From Fimbriiglobus sp043785105 (lineage in GTDB: Bacteria; Planctomycetota; Planctomycetia; Gemmatales; Gemmataceae), in the NCBI GenBank assembly GCA_043785105.1, contig JAYVXO010000193.1, positions 62,001-126,000 of the forward strand: 64,000 nt of DNA. Reading direction: 5' to 3'. Positions 7,972 to 17,689 of this stretch are shown here, in pieces (position 1 is the stretch's first letter; every line of letters begins with the position of its first letter). The translations under genes and the position numbers were made by a program. The notes under the pieces are model-generated. The model made no database searches. It was not told the origin of the DNA and saw nothing but the letters and a program-made list of their open reading frames with translations.

Positions 7972-9462
7972 ATGCGTCACATGGGGGTTTGTACCGTGGC
8001 TGATCGTTGGCTTTTCGTTGTCGCTGTGGAAAAGTACCTCGACACAACCCTCGGCACGGTTCCGTATGCCGAATCGGGCGCTCGGGGCTTAGCGGACGCA
8101 CTGGTCGGGGCAGGCTATCCGAAGTCGCACCACGTCACGCTATTCGGGTCGCAAGCTACCAAAGCGATTGTCGAATCGCGGTTGCGCCGGTTGAAACGAA
8201 TTCTAAAGAAAGACGACGAACTACTCGTGTTCATCGCCGCGCGGGGGTTCGCCCAAAAGGGTCGCGGGTTCATTGCCTGTTGGGACACGCAGTGGGACGA
8301 TGTCGCCGAGATGGGTCTTAACGTGATGCACTTCTTCAAAGAGTTGCACGCCACGAAAGCGTCACAAATCACGGTGTTATTCGACATCGGCAGCGGGTTA
8401 GCGCTGGAAGATTTTGAGCCACATTTGCACGGTACGGAGTTGAAGCACGTTCTTTCGGACTCGCCGAAAATTGTGTTACTTGCCGTGAACGCTGCCGACG
8501 AAGAGTCCCACGCCACCGCCAGTTTCAAGGCGACGCTCGGCACGTACTTGCTGACCGAAGCGTTTGCGGGCCGGGGCGCCAAGGCGGTTAACAAAGACGG
8601 CAGTGTCACCGCGTTGTCACTGCACGGCTACCTCGAAGACGAACTCCCGCGACTGCTGCGAAAGCACTTCGATAGCCGCGCTACGCAATCACCACAACTG
8701 TACGGCGAACACAACGCGGCCAACCCGATTGCCGACCTTTCGCGGTTGGTGGGGCATGGCCAGGGCGGAAATTTACTCGACGCCGATCGGCTCAAGCGGG
8801 TGTTGTTCCGCAGCGAGAGCCAAGGCCGGGTGAAGGACTTGACCGGGTTCCGCAAGGGGTTTCAGACACCGGACAATGCGAGTGCGTCGTCCCGGAAGTT
8901 CATCGCCAAGTTGGCCACGGCTGACGTGAAAATCGACCTCGACGCTGTGTTTGAAGCGATCCGCGAGCACCTCGGGTACCTCGGGTACAAGCGGAAAGAT
9001 GTCGATGTCTCGGCGGAGGGTGACGGAACCGGGATGATCCGCACGCCGGATTTTGAGTACACCGTGCGGGCCGAACTGGACCCGACCGATTCGGCCCGCG
9101 TCGCGTGGTGCCGTGAAGTGACACGCTTCATCAACCCCGGTTTCATTCGTAGCCCCGGCTTCGAGACCGTCTTCGGCAAGAGCTTCGATCAACTCGTCTT
9201 CGAGTTCGCCACACCGATTGATGTCGAAGCCCTCGTCGATCGCCTCGAAGATTCTCCCCCGAAGGGCGTGAAGATCACGGTCGCTAGCAACGGGGCAAGC
9301 TGTGACATCGCGTTGACAGGATTCACCGGGCGGGTCGTGGTCGATCGCAATTCGCTGATCGTGCGTGGCCGTGCGGGGAATTCCGCCGGGCTGTTGGACC
9401 AATTCTTAGCGTTCCTCCAAACCGTCGGCCCGCTCGGCGAGCCGCTAATGTTGCCGGGGTAA
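7972..9462 (+). CDS. Caspase-fold (peptidase C14-like) protein lacking the catalytic His-Cys pair
   Basis: The 496-residue protein starts with a caspase/metacaspase-like domain (about 10-225): WLFVVAVEKYLD, YAESGARGLADALVGAGY and DDELLVFIAARG follow the usual strand and helix order. The catalytic His motif, normally FxxxGHG, reads FIAARGF (Arg91 in place of His). The Cys motif, normally DxCHSG, reads FDIGSG (residues 137-142) with no Cys. The rest, about 280-490, has two similar stretches of unknown fold. No signal peptide or TM segment is seen, so it should be cytoplasmic. The start is uncertain: a GTG at 7996 with GGGGG 8 nt upstream is an alternative. It probably acts as a pseudo-protease, scaffold or binding protein rather than a protease. 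No toxin, NTPase or sensor gene lies beside it. Confidence 0.7.
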   Translation: MRHMGVCTVADRWLFVVAVEKYLDTTLGTVPYAESGARGLADALVGAGYPKSHHVTLFGSQATKAIVESRLRRLKRILKKDDELLVFIAARGFAQKGRGFIACWDTQWDDVAEMGLNVMHFFKELHATKASQITVLFDIGSGLALEDFEPHLHGTELKHVLSDSPKIVLLAVNAADEESHATASFKATLGTYLLTEAFAGRGAKAVNKDGSVTALSLHGYLEDELPRLLRKHFDSRATQSPQLYGEHNAANPIADLSRLVGHGQGGNLLDADRLKRVLFRSESQGRVKDLTGFRKGFQTPDNASASSRKFIAKLATADVKIDLDAVFEAIREHLGYLGYKRKDVDVSAEGDGTGMIRTPDFEYTVRAELDPTDSARVAWCREVTRFINPGFIRSPGFETVFGKSFDQLVFEFATPIDVEALVDRLEDSPPKGVKITVASNGASCDIALTGFTGRVVVDRNSLIVRGRAGNSAGLLDQFLAFLQTVGPLGEPLMLPG

Positions 9463-9552
9463 ATCGGGCGTCCCTCGTAATCTCGTTGACTCGCAACCGG
9501 GAATGCGAACAATGACGTTGCCGCTATCACCACCCTTTCCGCCGAGGTCCGT

Positions 9553-10581
9553 ATGTACCGTGTTCTCCTCTTCACCCTGCTCGGTGTCACCGCGTTGACA
9601 TCACAATTAATCGTCGCTCAAGACAAAAATGAAAAGCCGAAAGCCCTACCGCGAATCGCCATCAACGACCCCGCGATGCTCAAAGACGATGCCGACTTCG
9701 CCATGCAGGGGGAGTACTTCGTTGAAGGAAGTAAAGGCGATAAGAACTTTAAGAGTGCAGCACAAGTCATCGCAAAGGGTGAGACTAACTTCGATCTCAT
9801 TTTTTACGTCGGCGGACTGCCGGGGAACGGGTGGGACGGGAACGATGTCGATCGCGCAATGAAGGGTATTCGGAAAGACGACACGGTCGAATTTAGGAGC
9901 GGAGGAACTATCACTTACAAATTGAAAGATGGCGTCATAACAAATGAGTTGAACAGTAAGGCTCCTATCCCCATGAAGAAAGTCTCGCGCACGTCGTCCA
10001 CAATCGATGCGAAGCCACCCGAAGGGGCGGTCGTGCTGTTCGGCAAACCGGGGGATGAGGCGAACTGGGTTGGTGGCAAGTTGGTTGAGCTTTCGGACGG
10101 GAAGTTTTTGAACACTGGTATCAAGAGCAAGCAAGCCTTCGGCAGCTTCACCGCGCACGTGGAGTTCCGGTTGCCGTGGATGCCGAATAGCCGTGGTCAG
10201 GGGCGGGGGAACAGCGGCGTTTATCTGCAAGATCGGTACGAAGTGCAGGTGCTGGACAGCTTCGGGTTGAAGGGCGAGAACAACGAATGCGGCGGGGTTT
10301 ACACGCAGTACAAGCCGCTCGTGAACATGTGCTACCCGCCGATGGTGTGGCAGACTTACGACATCGACTTCACCCAAGCCGAGTTCGACGCAGACGGCAA
10401 AAAGACCAAACCCGCCCGGCTGACGATGCTGCACAACGGCGTCAAAATCCATGCCAACGTCGAACTCAAGGGCAATACCGGCGGCGGTCAACCGGAGACG
10501 GCGAAACCCGGCCCGTTCCAACTGCAAAACCACGGCGACCCGGTTGTGTACCGCAACGTCTGGGTTGTGGAGAAGAAGTAG
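9553..10581 (+). CDS. Secreted DUF1080 (3-keto-disaccharide hydrolase-like) domain protein
   Basis: The 342-residue protein begins with a signal peptide, MYRVLLFTLLGVTALTSQ, probably cleaved after about residue 22. The C-terminal part (about 155-340) is a DUF1080/concanavalin-like jelly roll with GSFTAHVEFRLPWMP, GNSGVYLQDRYEVQVLDS and a final QNHGDPVVYRNVWV, all hallmarks of the family that is highly expanded in planctomycetes. The N-terminal 130 residues are an extra region without a recognised domain. Some DUF1080 members hydrolyse 3-keto-glycosides. Expected location is periplasm or cell surface. It is the only gene between the caspase-fold gene and the convergent hrpB. Confidence 0.88.
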   Translation: MYRVLLFTLLGVTALTSQLIVAQDKNEKPKALPRIAINDPAMLKDDADFAMQGEYFVEGSKGDKNFKSAAQVIAKGETNFDLIFYVGGLPGNGWDGNDVDRAMKGIRKDDTVEFRSGGTITYKLKDGVITNELNSKAPIPMKKVSRTSSTIDAKPPEGAVVLFGKPGDEANWVGGKLVELSDGKFLNTGIKSKQAFGSFTAHVEFRLPWMPNSRGQGRGNSGVYLQDRYEVQVLDSFGLKGENNECGGVYTQYKPLVNMCYPPMVWQTYDIDFTQAEFDADGKKTKPARLTMLHNGVKIHANVELKGNTGGGQPETAKPGPFQLQNHGDPVVYRNVWVVEKK

Positions 10582-10589
10582 GATTGCCG

Positions 10590-13121
10590 CTATTTTTGCT
10601 CACGCTTGCGGGGGCCACGAATGGCCTCGGCGGTGAGGGGGTCGTCGGGCCAACTGTGCTTGGGGTACCGGGGCCGCAGTTCTTTCCGCACGACCGCGTA
10701 CCCGGTTTTCCAGAAGCTGGCGAGGTCGTCGGTCACCTGTTGCGGGCGGTAGTTCGGGGCGAGTAAGTGCAACAACATCTTGACCCGCCCCCCAGCTAAT
10801 CGTGGCGTTTCCGTCAGGCCAAATAGTTCTTGAATGCGGGCGGCCAGGATCGGCGGGCGGCCGGCTTCGTACTGAATCGCAATGAAGCTGCCGCTCGGCA
10901 CCTCCCACGTTTCTGGGGCTTCGCGGTCGAGTAGTTGTTGCTGCGGGTACGTCAACATGCCGCGCATCGAATCCAACCACGGTGCGTTACGAACATCCGT
11001 TAGCGAGCGACGACCGCGACACAGGTGTTGCAGCAATTCTCCTAACTCTGCATCGGCGAACGACGGCAGGTCCACCTCTGGTAACCACGCCTTCAAGCAC
11101 CGAATCCGCGTGCGGAAAATCCCGGCTGGCGAATCGGCTGACGGCAACACTTTGTCCAGGCGTTCCAGGCAGGCCGCCGTCAAAACTTGCGTGGCCTGCT
11201 CTTCGTCGGCAATGTGCCCGGCGGTGTCGTCGATCACGAGATCGGCAAAGCGGAGTTGCTTGCGGGCGACCAATTTTTCGGTCTGCACATCGAAGCTGAC
11301 CTCGTTCACTGTCACCAGCTTGTCACTGGGCAACCATTCCCGCTTCACGCCGGATGCCATGCGCACGAACGACTCCACGCCGCCCGCTTCGACATCGACG
11401 CACACGAACAGTTCCTCATCGACGACACCACTTTGCGGTGCGAGCTTCACACCGCGACCGCCGATCATTTTCGCGCGCGGGTCGTTCGGCGAACGCCGCC
11501 GTGCTAGGCGGTCCGGAAACGCGGTGAAGATCGCATACAACAGGCACGCATCGGGGTCGGAATCACGCGGCTGTTGGGAGTTGTGAAGCAATCGTTGCAA
11601 CTGGTCGCGGGCTTGCAAAACGCCGTGGGCACCGCCGCGATGGAGCCGCCCGAGGTGCGAATCGAGCCGCCCAGTTCGTTCAAATGCTTCGACCGCTTCG
11701 ACCCGATCGAGCAAGTCGGAAACCGTGGCCGCGTGCTTACGAACGGGTGAGCCGCCTGGGGTGAATTCACGTGAGAACGGGTCACGTTCGGACAGCAGCG
11801 CCGCGGCCAACGCAGTTCGGGAAACAATGCCGAGCCGTTGCCCTTCGACTAGTAAGCGGCCGATACGGGGGTGGACGGGAAGCGTGGCCAACGTCTGGCC
11901 GAGTTCGGTCAGTTTGCCGTCGTCGTAGGCGTCAAGTTTTTGCAACAAGTTGATCGCTTGCACGATTGCTTCCGGGCGGGGCGGTTCGAGCCACGGGAAC
12001 TGGTCCACGTTGGCTTCACCCAGAGCCAACAATTGCAGCACCGCACTGGCCAAATCGACGCGGCGAATTTCCGGCTCGGTTTGTTCGAGTCTGGCCCGAT
12101 GCCCCGGTTCGTCCCACAACCGCAGGCACATCCCCGGCTGCGTTCGCCCGGCACGCCCGGCCCGCTGATCCGCCGACGCCCGCGAGATCGGCGCCAATCG
12201 CAAGCGGTCCATGCCGACGCTGGCGTCGAACTCCATTTGCCGTGACAACCCGGTGTCAATGACCACGGTCACCCCATCGACGGTGACAGACGTTTCGGCC
12301 ACGTTAGTGGCCAGGACGATCTTGCGCGACGTGAGTTTTTGCAACGCCCGGTCTTGTTGTTCCGGCGGTAGGTCGCCGTGCAGTGGCATCACGGCGATGT
12401 CTTGTTCGGAAGCAAATCGGGCCAGTTCGTCTGCCGTTTGGCGAATCTCCCGCAAGCCGGGGAGGAAGACCAAAACATCGCCGCTCGTCTCGGTCCACAC
12501 GTCCCGCACTGCGTTCGCGGTGAACTCTGGCCACGGCGTTTCGGATCGCTTGGGGCGGTACTGAATCGTGACCGGGAAGGTGCGGCCTTCGCTGGTCACG
12601 ATCGGGCAATCGCCGAGGTACTTGGCAATCGGCCCGGCATCAATCGTGGCGGACATCACGACGACTTGCAGTTCCGGTCGCACGGTCTGGCGAATCAACC
12701 GGACCATGCCGAGGGCGAGGTCGGCTTCCAGGCCGCGTTCATGGAACTCGTCGAAGATCACCGTGGCAACCGATTCCAGAAACGGGTCGTCGTGCAGCAT
12801 TCGCAACAGGATGCCCGGTGTCACCGCGATGACGCGAGTTCGCGGCCCGACTCGGCGATCAAACCGCACCTGATACCCGAACCGCTCCCCGAGCGCCGTC
12901 CCGTCCTCAACCGCCATCCGCCGCGCCGCCGCCCGCGCCGCCACCCGCCGCGGTTCGAGCAACAGCACAATACCAGTCGGAAGAGTCTCGATGATGGCCG
13001 GCGGCACGCGCGTCGTCTTCCCCGCCCCCGTCGGCGCCCGCAACACAACGGCACCGGCGTAGGCAAGCTTCGCCAAGAGTTCCGGCAAGGTGTCATCAAT
13101 CGGCAGTCGATCACGAGCCAT
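10590..13121 (-). CDS. hrpB: ATP-dependent RNA helicase HrpB
   Basis: The 843-residue protein is a DEAH-family helicase. Walker A is APTGAGKTTRVP (about 29-40) and motif II is FDEFHERGLEADL. The SAT motif reads VMSATIDAGPIAKYLGDCPI, and motifs IV-VI include ATNVAETSVTVDGV and RAGRAGR. HA2 and HrpB C-terminal domains follow. The ATG at 13121 gives the usual HrpB N-terminus just ahead of the Walker A strand; the frame remains open upstream to 13205. HrpB-type helicases are common, non-essential and of unclear RNA substrate. The gene converges with the DUF1080 gene (8-nt gap). Confidence 0.95.
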   Translation of the reverse strand: MARDRLPIDDTLPELLAKLAYAGAVVLRAPTGAGKTTRVPPAIIETLPTGIVLLLEPRRVAARAAARRMAVEDGTALGERFGYQVRFDRRVGPRTRVIAVTPGILLRMLHDDPFLESVATVIFDEFHERGLEADLALGMVRLIRQTVRPELQVVVMSATIDAGPIAKYLGDCPIVTSEGRTFPVTIQYRPKRSETPWPEFTANAVRDVWTETSGDVLVFLPGLREIRQTADELARFASEQDIAVMPLHGDLPPEQQDRALQKLTSRKIVLATNVAETSVTVDGVTVVIDTGLSRQMEFDASVGMDRLRLAPISRASADQRAGRAGRTQPGMCLRLWDEPGHRARLEQTEPEIRRVDLASAVLQLLALGEANVDQFPWLEPPRPEAIVQAINLLQKLDAYDDGKLTELGQTLATLPVHPRIGRLLVEGQRLGIVSRTALAAALLSERDPFSREFTPGGSPVRKHAATVSDLLDRVEAVEAFERTGRLDSHLGRLHRGGAHGVLQARDQLQRLLHNSQQPRDSDPDACLLYAIFTAFPDRLARRRSPNDPRAKMIGGRGVKLAPQSGVVDEELFVCVDVEAGGVESFVRMASGVKREWLPSDKLVTVNEVSFDVQTEKLVARKQLRFADLVIDDTAGHIADEEQATQVLTAACLERLDKVLPSADSPAGIFRTRIRCLKAWLPEVDLPSFADAELGELLQHLCRGRRSLTDVRNAPWLDSMRGMLTYPQQQLLDREAPETWEVPSGSFIAIQYEAGRPPILAARIQELFGLTETPRLAGGRVKMLLHLLAPNYRPQQVTDDLASFWKTGYAVVRKELRPRYPKHSWPDDPLTAEAIRGPRKREQK

Positions 13122-13398
13122 GCGGGAATTGATAGCAGTTGCAGCCGGGTTGCGAAAGTGCGACGCGGGGAACGAGATTGACGAAAAATGATGGGAGCCT
13201 TGCATTTCGTGAACACGGAGAAGCTTGACACGGCGGCAGATGTCAGGTCAGATCGAGCGCGGAGTTTTAGAATAACTAGTGGGTCGGCATAAGGGCGCTC
13301 GGGAGCACACATGACGGTGGGGCCATTTCGCCATGAGCAAAATCACGAAGACATTAGAGCGGTTCTCGTGAAGGTCTAGCGCTCGGAGCCTTGGTCGG
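13122..13398. other. Intergenic region upstream of hrpB, no gene seen
   Basis: No reading frame here looks protein-like and no repeat family of this window occurs in it. It should contain the hrpB promoter. It borders the disrupted region at 13399-13803. Confidence 0.5.
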
Positions 13399-13803
13399 CT
13401 ATTCTGGTGTTATCGACATCACAGGGGGCGGACATGCGGGCGTACTCGATGGACTTGCGGGTGAGGGTGTTGTCCGACTGCGACTCCGGGGCCGGCACCC
13501 AGGCGGTGGCCGAGAAGCAGGTTGCGCGGTCAAAGCTGGACATAACGGAGATGAGCCAACCGCATGATCGTTGGTGTACCCCACTAGCCACGCTAAAGTG
13601 CGTGTTTTGAAAATGAGTAGCCACGCGAAACACAAATGCCATGTCGCAGAGAGTAGATACGTCCCCGGTGCAGACGTGACTCGATCGGGTTGCTCGATGG
13701 GCAACAGAAGCTCCACCACGGCCATCGTGTGACTGAAGCCGTTATACAGAACCCAAAGTCCGAAAACACGCGCACCAGCGATGAACCAATCTCGGCCACA
13801 CAT
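13399..13803 (-). pseudogene. Small integral membrane protein, 3' end replaced by IS630-derived sequence
   Basis: The first 70-75 residues read as a two- or three-helix membrane protein: FIAGARVFGLWVLYNGFSH, then a second hydrophobic stretch ending AWLLIFKTRTLAWLVG. This resembles the small uncharacterised membrane proteins frequent in planctomycetes. After about residue 78 the frame turns into low-complexity Pro/Ser/Arg sequence that is the antisense of the transposase remnant at 13434-13520. The original C-terminus was therefore lost to an insertion. Function unknown; the product is probably non-functional or truncated. Confidence 0.5.
13434..13520 (+). pseudogene. IS630-family transposase remnant (N-terminal HTH only)
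   Basis: From ATG at 13434 the translation begins MRAYSMDLRVRVLSDCDSG and continues AGTQAVAEKQ. This is the typical start of planctomycete IS630-type transposases, the first helices of the DNA-binding domain. Similarity ends after about 29 codons, and nothing resembling the DDE catalytic domain follows. Insertion-sequence ends could not be delimited. It marks an old insertion and deletion into the membrane-protein gene on the opposite strand. Confidence 0.65.
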
Positions 13804-13851
13804 GATCGCCTCCCGAGCTATTTGAAATCACCACCGTTCGGTGAACCGGAT

Positions 13852-14082
13852 TCAATACACCGTAGCCGCCAGTTCTTCCAGGCGAACAATGTGGGCGAGC
13901 GCGAGGTGTTCGCTCGCCTCGGGCATTTCGTCTTCGGCACCGAGGGGCAGGATTACGCGAGTTCGCAGCACCAATGCTTCGTCCGGGTGGCGCACGTCAC
14001 GGCTGCGACCGTCGGTGCCGTGAATGCGGAATGGGCGGAATGGTCTCGCACGGAGAAATTCCAGCAGATCCTGGGCAATCAT
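13852..14082 (-). CDS. Small conserved planctomycete hypothetical protein
   Basis: The 76-residue protein contains RPFRPFRIHGTDGRSRDVRH and PDEALVLRTRVILPLG. This pattern, RPFxPFRIxxTDG then a xRHPD segment, is recognisable from many short planctomycete proteins of unknown function. It has no signal peptide or TM segment and appears to be a compact mostly-beta protein. It lies between ileS and the disrupted region, on the same strand as ileS and 58 nt downstream of it. No role can be assigned. Confidence 0.6.
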   Translation of the reverse strand: MIAQDLLEFLRARPFRPFRIHGTDGRSRDVRHPDEALVLRTRVILPLGAEDEMPEASEHLALAHIVRLEELAATVY

Positions 14083-14140
14083 GGTGATGGTCCTCGAAGT
14101 TTGATAGCTATGGCATTCTAGTTTGTCCCACCCGCGAACA

Positions 14141-17100
14141 CTACGCCTTTCGCAAGCTGATCGTCATGGTCTGCCCGTCGATTTTCGCGGTGCTGGTGTG
14201 ACAGTCGGGTGACAGTGGGGTGTCGCTCCAGGTGGTGGCTTGGGTTTCGGCGGCGATGGTGGCTTGGTGGGTGGCGATCGCGTTGCGGAGTTCGGGGCTG
14301 TCGGTTTGCAGGTGGAGCATGATCTTGTCAGCGACATCGAGCTTGGCGTCCTTGCGGGCGTCTTGGACGAAGCGGACCACGTCGCGGGCCAAGCCTTCGG
14401 CTTTCAACTCGGGCGTGATGCGGGTGTCCAGCGCCGCTTGCGTGCCTTTGTCCACGACCGCGACCCAGCCGGGTTGGGCGACGTACTCTTTGATGATGTC
14501 GGCGGATTCGAGCGTGACTCCGGCGATCTCGACCGGCGTGGTTAGTTTCACGGCGTCCAGCTTTGATAACGCGGCTTCGGCCTCTTTCAACTTCGGCCCG
14601 AGCTTGCTCGCGGCGGTTTTCTTGTTGAGCTTGGCGGTTGCTTTTAACAGCGGTTCGGTGGCCGTGTGAAGCGTCAGCTTCTTGATGTTCAACTCATGGC
14701 GAATCAGCGCGTTGAAGCCCTCGACGGCGCGGCGGTCGGCGTCGTTCGCAGCGGCAATCGTGAATTCCGCGAGGGGCTTGCGGACGTTGAGTTTGGCCAC
14801 GTTTCGGGCGGCGTGGCCGAGGTTCACGATCCGCAACACCGCGTCCATGTCGGCGGAGAGTTGGGCATCCACCAGCGATTCGTTCGCGGTGGGGTAATCG
14901 CACAAGTGAACCGATTCGGCGTCGGATTGCGTGCGCAAGTTCGCCCACATCACCTCGGCCAGAAACGGCACGCACGGCGCGATCAGTTTCGCCAGCGTGG
15001 TGATGACGGTGTACAGCGTTTGGTACGCCGCTTGTTTGTCGCGCAGGCCGTTCGTGTCCAGTTCCGCGTTCTTGCTCCAGAACCGATCCCGGTTCACGCG
15101 GATGTACCAGTTCGACAGCTTCGCATCAATGAACTCTTCGGTGTCCTGGGCGAACGCCGCGACGTTGTAACTGCGGAAGCTGGTCTGCGCGGTTTGCACC
15201 AAGTTTTGCAAGTCGGACAGAATCCAGCGGTCGATGTCCGGTCGGTCCTTCAGCAGCACTTCAGGCGCAGTCGGGTCGAACCCGTCCAGGCGGGCGTAGT
15301 TGCACAACAGGGCGTAGCAGTTCCACAGTTTGATGATGAACTTGCCGCGCACTTCGTTGGCCGGGATCGGGCCGAAGTTCAGGTTCTGCGCGGGGTTGTG
15401 CCGGCAGTACAGCCAGCGCATCGTGTCCGCACCGATCGCTTTGAACGGCTGCATCACGCCCTTGTCGTCCGGCATCGTGCCGCCTTCGTCGGCGGCGGCG
15501 ATGAACTCGATTGAGTTGCCACTCGTCTTGTGCATGTCGTGGCCGTACTGGTCTTTCACTGTGGCGAAGCCGAGTAGCGTTTTGAACGGCGGTTGGCCGT
15601 CGCTCATCATCGTGGACAGCGCGAGCAGGGCGTAGAACCAGTTGCGGAACTGGCCGGGGAAGCTTTCGGTGATGAAGTCCGCCGGGTACCACTTCTCCCA
15701 GTACGCACGATCCGTGGTGTACTTCAGCGTGCTAAACGCCACGATACCCGCGTCCAACCACGGATTGCCGACATCGGGAACGCGGTGCATCCGGTTGCCG
15801 GTTTTCGGGTTGATGATGACGAGCTTGTCGATCCACGGGCGGTGCGGGCTGTGGCCGTCGAACGTGGCCCACCCTTCGACGGCGCGAGCTTGGAGTTCTT
15901 CGCGGGAGCCGATCACTTCAAACTGCGTCGGGTCGTTTTCATCGACCCAGATCGGCAGCGACAACCCCCAGAAGCGCTTCTTGGAGATCATCCAATCGCT
16001 CATGTTTCGCAGCCAATCGAGTTCACGGGCGGTGCCGTTGATCGACTCCGGCAGGAACTTCACGTCCGGCTTTTTGACCACCTTCATGATGTCGCCGCGA
16101 AAGCCTTCTTCTTTCTGCTGCGGTCCCATGTTGATGAACCACTCATCGACGAGGCGGTAAAGCAACTCCCGTTTGCACCGCCAGCAGTGCGGGTAGCGGT
16201 GGACGTAGCGCTCGGTCACGAACAGCCGGTCGCGTTTCTTCAGTTCGTCGAAGACCACGTCGGCAGTCGCCGCCTCCGCCGCGTTCAACCCAATGAACGG
16301 GCCGAAGCCGTCTTGAAAGCACCCGTCGTCGCCAATCGGGGCGATTGGCGGCAGACCGTTTTGCTTGCCCCAGTGGAAGTCGATGCCACCACACCCCGGC
16401 GCGGTGTGGACGATCCCCGTCCCCTCGCCCTCGGTCACGTCCTTACCGCCCGAGATGATGCGGTGCGATTGCGCCCCGGTTTTCGCCGGGCACCAGCCGT
16501 TTTGCTGCACGATCTTTGCCACTTCCTCGGGGTAGCCGTACTCGTGCTGTTGCGCCGGCAGGTCGTCGAACGGGCCAACGTACTCCCACCCGACCATGTC
16601 CGCCCCCTTCACCTCGCCGACGATTTCGTAATTGTCCCCCTTGCCCGCTTTCGATTTGAAGTGTTGCTCAATGCTAGAAAGGTGCGGTGTTTCGTTGAAC
16701 CATTCCCGACGAAGAGTTTGGACCTTGTACTTCATCGTTCCAGAAATCACACCTAGTTCCACGCTGCCAACTTGTATTTTTGTGCCCTGTGGAAATGGGA
16801 CTTCTTCATCGCGTTCCGATGAGAACATGCGATTGAGGCTGAAAGCTCCCTTCGCCACGTAGTAGATCTCGCCCTTCAGCTTCACTTGCAGGTACGTCAA
16901 CTCCGGGTTCACCGCCGCCGCGACGTTGCTGGTCAGGGTCCACGGTGTCGTCGTCCACGCCAGAATGTTTTCGCCGGGCCGGTCCTTCAATGGGAATTTG
17001 ACGAAGCAGGCGCGGTGTTCGATCGTCTTGTAGCCCTCCTTCAACTCCATCTCGGACAACCCCACGCCGCACCGCCCGCACCACGGCATCACGTCGTAGC

Positions 17101-17689
17101 CGCGATAGATTAGCCCTTTCGTGTGGCACTTTTTGAGGAACGACCAGATCGTGTAGTTGTTACTCTCAGACATCGTGAAGTACGACTTCCGCTCGTCCAC
17201 CGGCTTGGCCCAATCCGCGTCCGTCCGGTCCCAGTCCATCCAGTACCCGAGCCGCACGGACTGCTCCGTCTGCACCCGCGCAAACTTATCGACGCGGTCC
17301 TTGCAGGCTTGGACGAACTTGTCCATCGACGCTTCCGGGTCACCAGGGACGAGGTTTTCGATGTCTCGTTTCGACTTCAGTCCGAGTTCCTTTTCGACCT
17401 CCACTTCCACCCACAAGCCCTGGCAATCGAAGCCTTGTTGGTACCGCAATTCGTGCCCGGTCATGGCGAAGAAGCGGTTGTAGGCGTCCTTGTACGTGCG
17501 GTTCCAGGCGTGGTGAACGCCCATCGGGTTGTTCGCGGTGATCGGCCCGTCCAGGAACGACCACGTCGGCTTACCGACGTTGAGTTGCTTGCGCTGTTCA
17601 AAGATGCCCCGGTCCGCCCAGAATTGCAAAACCTGCCGCTCCAGGGCCGGAAAATCAACGTTCTGCGTCTCAACCTTCTCGAACGGCAT
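14141..17689 (-). CDS. ileS: Isoleucyl-tRNA synthetase
   Basis: The 1182-residue protein is a class I synthetase with the N-terminal catalytic half, a CP1 editing insertion (about 200-420), and a long C-terminal anticodon-binding region (from about 770). The HIGH-equivalent reads PMGVHHAWNRTYKD (about 55-68). WEKWYPADFITESFPGQFRN and NPAQNLNFGP are class I/IleRS blocks. The KMSKS-equivalent (about residue 720) is degenerate, reading DMHKTSGN, and keeps the second lysine. WNCYALLCNYARLDG follows in the helical domain. No zinc-finger C-terminus is evident, and the tail resembles the DUF5915-like extension of type 2 enzymes. It charges tRNA-Ile and edits valine. No T-box or other leader motif was recognised upstream. 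Confidence 0.95.
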   Translation of the reverse strand: MPFEKVETQNVDFPALERQVLQFWADRGIFEQRKQLNVGKPTWSFLDGPITANNPMGVHHAWNRTYKDAYNRFFAMTGHELRYQQGFDCQGLWVEVEVEKELGLKSKRDIENLVPGDPEASMDKFVQACKDRVDKFARVQTEQSVRLGYWMDWDRTDADWAKPVDERKSYFTMSESNNYTIWSFLKKCHTKGLIYRGYDVMPWCGRCGVGLSEMELKEGYKTIEHRACFVKFPLKDRPGENILAWTTTPWTLTSNVAAAVNPELTYLQVKLKGEIYYVAKGAFSLNRMFSSERDEEVPFPQGTKIQVGSVELGVISGTMKYKVQTLRREWFNETPHLSSIEQHFKSKAGKGDNYEIVGEVKGADMVGWEYVGPFDDLPAQQHEYGYPEEVAKIVQQNGWCPAKTGAQSHRIISGGKDVTEGEGTGIVHTAPGCGGIDFHWGKQNGLPPIAPIGDDGCFQDGFGPFIGLNAAEAATADVVFDELKKRDRLFVTERYVHRYPHCWRCKRELLYRLVDEWFINMGPQQKEEGFRGDIMKVVKKPDVKFLPESINGTARELDWLRNMSDWMISKKRFWGLSLPIWVDENDPTQFEVIGSREELQARAVEGWATFDGHSPHRPWIDKLVIINPKTGNRMHRVPDVGNPWLDAGIVAFSTLKYTTDRAYWEKWYPADFITESFPGQFRNWFYALLALSTMMSDGQPPFKTLLGFATVKDQYGHDMHKTSGNSIEFIAAADEGGTMPDDKGVMQPFKAIGADTMRWLYCRHNPAQNLNFGPIPANEVRGKFIIKLWNCYALLCNYARLDGFDPTAPEVLLKDRPDIDRWILSDLQNLVQTAQTSFRSYNVAAFAQDTEEFIDAKLSNWYIRVNRDRFWSKNAELDTNGLRDKQAAYQTLYTVITTLAKLIAPCVPFLAEVMWANLRTQSDAESVHLCDYPTANESLVDAQLSADMDAVLRIVNLGHAARNVAKLNVRKPLAEFTIAAANDADRRAVEGFNALIRHELNIKKLTLHTATEPLLKATAKLNKKTAASKLGPKLKEAEAALSKLDAVKLTTPVEIAGVTLESADIIKEYVAQPGWVAVVDKGTQAALDTRITPELKAEGLARDVVRFVQDARKDAKLDVADKIMLHLQTDSPELRNAIATHQATIAAETQATTWSDTPLSPDCHTSTAKIDGQTMTISLRKA

